DNA of 64,000 nt from Sipunculus nudus (lineage: Eukaryota > Annelida > Sipuncula > Golfingiida > Sipunculidae), in contig CM049317.1 of assembly GCA_026874595.1 (NCBI GenBank), positions 54,669,118-54,733,117 on the forward strand, written 5' to 3'. The position numbers and the translations under genes are program-made. The notes under the pieces are model-generated. The model did no database searches. It was not told where the DNA came from and saw only the letters and a program-made list of their open reading frames with translations. This document shows positions 60,790-64,000 of this stretch, in pieces (the stretch's first letter is position 1; every line of letters starts with the position of its first letter).

Positions 60790-61620
60790 TAACACGAAGC
60801 CTTGTCATAATTCCGGGAAAAAATGAAACTGATTTATCTATAGGACTTTGTTTTATGTAAAAAATACTGATACTTTGTTGTTATTATCTATATCAAATTA
60901 TTGATATGGGGGCGTACTTTTTATATAGGATCTTTCGACATATTGGTATGCTTAATCCTCTTATGAAGACAGATTACTGAAACTCCTATACAGTTCTTAT
61001 AACGGAAAATAGTAAAGCGTGATGGATATATAGAAAACCACAAAAAAGTAGATGGAAAATCAAAATTAGTTATTAAGCCACATTATCAAATGTTCATATA
61101 AAGATATATCAGCTTTCGCATTTAAATAATGGAATGCATTACAGGAGAAAAAAATGAAAAATCAAAAGACCCTTTTTTACTAGTAGCACATTGCTTTTAA
61201 TGTTGAATCCAATAAGTGAGCACTGCGAATTTTGCTTTGGATAGCTTCTTTTTTACTTTTTTTAAATAATTTAAGTTGTTATACGTCTGACTTTTGCATT
61301 GTAAGAGACCTGAACAATTATTGTCAATGGTAGCAAACACAAGTCGCTGGGGTGGTGAAAAATGTCTGTTTTTTCTGACAAACATCCTAACACAGCTTAG
61401 AATTTAGATTTATAACTCAGGTATTATCAGATGATAATCAGATAAAATACACATTTATACTGATATATATTATCACTCGGACAATCCTTAAACTAAACAC
61501 ACCAATCTAAAATCCTAAATAAAGTCAGTTAAATCCACCTCTTTATGCACCCTTCATCACATCTCTCTTGAAAGCGTAATGTCTTCAGGCTTATTGATAA
61601 ATATTCCAGGAGTTCACTTT
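60790..61620. other. No supported gene
   Basis: AT-rich spacer. Confidence 0.45.
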
Positions 61621-61677
61621 CGGTGAACTAGGTGGCGGTATTAATGCTCAAGCTTTTCCTCGGACTTCATAGACGCG

Positions 61678-61860
61678 ATCCCGGACGAGCCCCCATTTTA
61701 AGGTCGATAGACCTAAAATATAAGGTCATTTTTATCAGGGAAATTAGAGCAAGGTCAATCTTGGATTCAAACCCATGTCGGTGGCACGAAGGTCCAGCCC
61801 CCCCCCCCCCCTCCACACACACACTCCCGGCCAAAAAAGCAAGCTTAAATGACACTTAGG
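61678..61860 (-). mobile_element. Diverged TRIM-related fragment, reverse copy
   Basis: The reverse complement of the full 18-nt proline-tRNA primer site lies at 61678-61695. Upstream of it on the - strand is a diverged LTR: AAGCTTGCTTT, then GTGCCACCGACATGGGTTTGAATCC, homologous to GCGCCACCGACCTGGGTTCGAAACC of the TRIM LTRs. A C-run with (CA)n (61798-61824) has expanded where the A box should be, and about 60 bases are inserted before the primer site. Only one LTR is visible. Confidence 0.6.
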
Positions 61861-61896
61861 TCCGCCTTTATACTTTATATGCAATAAACAATCAAT

Positions 61897-61899
<3 letters not shown>

Positions 61900-61942
<43 letters not shown>
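61900..61942. repeat. (TA)n microsatellite
   Basis: TA alternation after AATAAACAATCAATCAATA, a tail-like sequence. Confidence 0.92.
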
Positions 61943-61954
<12 letters not shown>

Positions 61955-61989
61955 TGTCCTGATTCAGCTAATATCACTGTATCAGATAT

Positions 61990-62740
61990 TCAATATATAT
62001 TGGTAAAATTATATTACTAAGGAAACCTGATCATGACATCTTGAAAATATATAAATGTTACCTTGTTCACGTACAGATGAACTATGTCATCCTGCTCTCC
62101 AATTTAAATCTTTAGATGATACCAGAATACCCAAAAATTTATCACATGAAAACGGGGTTTTCTGTTAAGAAAAAAAAAATACTTGTCCTTTTCCCTATAA
62201 TCAAGACTCTAGCTCCGTCGCAAGACACCTTGCACCACTTGGCATATAATGGTAACATTATACTACTAATTAGGAAATGTAGCTTTTAAAAAAGGTTATA
62301 AAACACTGGCTGATTAACCCGGTATACCGGACTTTTTACCGGGGTTTGGGAGATATTTACTGAGATATTGAATGTTGGCACATTTTTTATTATAAAAGTT
62401 AAAAGAAAATATAGATTTTTAGTGGGATACTCTCGGAATACGATATGTAGGCCTACAAATATTTTTTTACTGTTATTTTGTGGCGCTGTGCTCGTGGCAA
62501 AAATCAAACCCCGGTATGTTTACCTTGAAGACCTGGTCAGTGATGGTTTACGTTGTGAACCGGAATGAGACGCGGAGGCATACAGTGTGTTGTTGATATT
62601 TGACTGGTTTCTATCGTTGGACGTATAAAGAATAGGTTGATGTGAGGAACTCATGAAAGATTAATTAAATGTAGGCCTACGTTGCAAGGAAACTGTTCCT
62701 GAAGAAGGAAACAGAAATATGCAAACACCGTAAGTAGCAG
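61990..62740. other. No supported gene
   Basis: AT-rich spacer. A 14-codon segment before GTAAGT at 62732 is too short to call an exon. Confidence 0.4.
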
Positions 62741-62744
62741 AAGC

Positions 62745-62945
62745 GGACCCAGCGGGACTCCATGCAGTGGGTCCATATCCCATTTTCAGCCACCGCATCC
62801 TTTTTTTCATCGTATCAGACAAATTTTGAGGCCTGAAACCCCCGCCACACCCAACCGCACCTCAGCCCTGTTCCTGAAATTGGGACCTTGAATTAGGTTT
62901 TGTCATTAATCCTCCTGGGTTGAACTCTCCATTTCATAAAGCGAG
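62745..62945. mobile_element. Non-autonomous DNA-transposon-like repeat, copy 2
   Basis: Aligns with 28020-28260: starts GCAGAAGCGGACCCAGCGGG, contains GTCATTAATCCTCCTGGGTTGA, and has C-run remnants. It is less G/C-run-rich than copy 1. Confidence 0.5.
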
Positions 62946-62949
62946 AAAC

Positions 62950-63540
62950 ATGTGTTTTTCTCTTTTACTGACCACGCACGTGGGTCAAATCCCTCATTGA
63001 AAGCAAGCGTTATTCATATGAACAATAGTCCTTAGTGTTAGAGGTTAAGTGACCACGATGCACGTATTCCGGTGATTGCCGAAGGCAGTTCGGCTGTGCT
63101 CGGTAAAAAAACCCGGAAAAATCACTCAAAATTATATGTATATTAAAAATTATTTATTTTCATATCGCCTATGTCACTGCGGGGATAATAACCTTTAAAA
63201 TGATGTATGGCACAATATTGTACACAACGCGGTTTTAGAGAACATTGCGCACAAACATGAACCGAATTCCTTTTATAAGTATTAGATAAACAAAATTCAG
63301 CGTTTGCTGAGGTGGGCCCCTTCTGAATATAATTTCGAGAAGTTTTAGCTTTATGAAAATGACGTCATAATATTTTGGAAAATTTACTGAAGCACTGCCA
63401 TTTATTCCAAGGAAACGCGCATTTACTTCGTTCCGGGCGTGCTCTGGGCAATTTGGAAAATAGTTCCAGTTCCGCCGTTTACAACTCACGGCTGGCTATG
63501 AAAAACGTGAATTGCTTGTTTAAGTGGGTACACCTCCATA
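62950..63540. other. No supported gene
   Basis: Spacer with one TGACGTCA near 63361 and no convincing frame. Confidence 0.4.
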
Positions 63541-63567
63541 GCTGTGGGTGAAAGAGTACCTTTTCAG

Positions 63568-63664
63568 GCTTGACCTATGTGAGTATAGCTCGACACATGG
63601 CAGGAAGTATTCAGGAGGGTGTTTTATTGCACCGATACGCAGCTTCACTATCTTTGATACGACG
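63568..63664 (+). CDS. Candidate internal exon, unknown protein
   Basis: A good acceptor (GTACCTTTTCAG) and a consensus donor GTAAGT bound 97 nt. It is open with one incoming nucleotide and ends on a codon boundary. The peptide begins LDLCEYSSTHGRKYSGGC and ends RSFTIFDTT. An overlapping - frame is open too. The incoming phase would accept the 52646 exon. No family recognised. Confidence 0.4.
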
Positions 63665-64000
63665 GTAAGTCTCTTTATAGCTGAATGTTCAATGCAGTCA
63701 CTTGAGAAAACAGGTGCTTGTAGAAACAATGGAACGGTCTCGTAAGCTATTAATACATATGTATGTGGGTATAAACAACTTCTGCTGGTGAATTTTTAAT
63801 GTCCGAGGAACCAGACAATGCATCATAAAGAGATCATCAAATGGACGCAAAACAATAAACATTACTTCATTAACATTCAATAAATTTAGTAGAATTATTC
63901 GGGGAACGGTTACCAGAGTGAGTTGAGAAATTTAAGGTTGCATTGTATATGAGTTATCTTGACTTTATATTCCTGTACTGAAGCATTGGAGGAGGTGTAT

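Overview
The window looks like animal genomic DNA from a large, repeat-rich, AT-rich genome. A lophotrochozoan, most likely a mollusc and perhaps a bivalve, fits best. The grounds are the mix of tRNA-derived SINEs, MITEs, LTR fragments with TGTTAC...GTAACA ends, long (TA)n runs, many poly(dG)/poly(dC) tracts and several minisatellites, with no long uninterrupted conserved gene. This assignment is an inference; I recognise no marker gene.

Most of the window reads as intergenic or intronic DNA. Sparse, short, GC-richer open segments with splice-like borders are proposed as candidate exons. On the + strand they lie near 16.7, 17.3, 25.0, 26.1, 52.7 and 63.6 kb. On the - strand they lie near 38.5, 37.6, 35.9 and 35.4 kb; the last two join in phase and end in a stop. 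The only protein family recognised with real support is a RecQ-type helicase N-terminal fragment, present twice in opposite orientation: open near 30.4 kb but with Walker A Lys replaced by Thr, and clearly broken near 47.5 kb. Both copies keep the same upstream stretch with twin CCAAT boxes.

Mobile elements are the best supported content. The key one is a roughly 415-bp terminal-repeat retrotransposon in miniature (TRIM) near 20.8-21.3 and 40.7-41.1 kb, with a diverged reverse-strand relative near 61.7-61.9 kb. Its 137-157 bp terminal repeats begin TGTTACGG and end CGTAACA. The copy at 40.7 kb has a perfect 18-nt proline-tRNA primer-binding site, a purine tract before the second repeat and a perfect 4-bp target duplication (CCAG). 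The terminal repeats themselves contain a tRNA-like segment with RNA polymerase III A- and B-box motifs. Two larger (about 0.8 kb) solo LTRs with the same end hexamers lie in opposite orientation at 54.9-55.6 and 59.15-59.98 kb; the right one has a perfect GTAT target duplication, TATA box and AATAAA.

Other repeats: two tRNA-SINE families (11.5/24.3 kb; 18.4/31.9/40.35 kb), a Harbinger-like MITE (11.9 kb), a pogo/mariner-like MITE (16.0 kb), two further dispersed repeat pairs (27.1/51.2 kb; 28.1/62.8 kb), a 530-bp-period tandem duplication (57.9-58.9 kb), and minisatellites of 30 bp (3.7 kb), 19 bp (13.5 kb), 40 bp (41.4 kb) and 45 bp (44.4-46.7 kb). The 45-bp array is a multiple of three and creates a spurious-looking 582-codon open frame.
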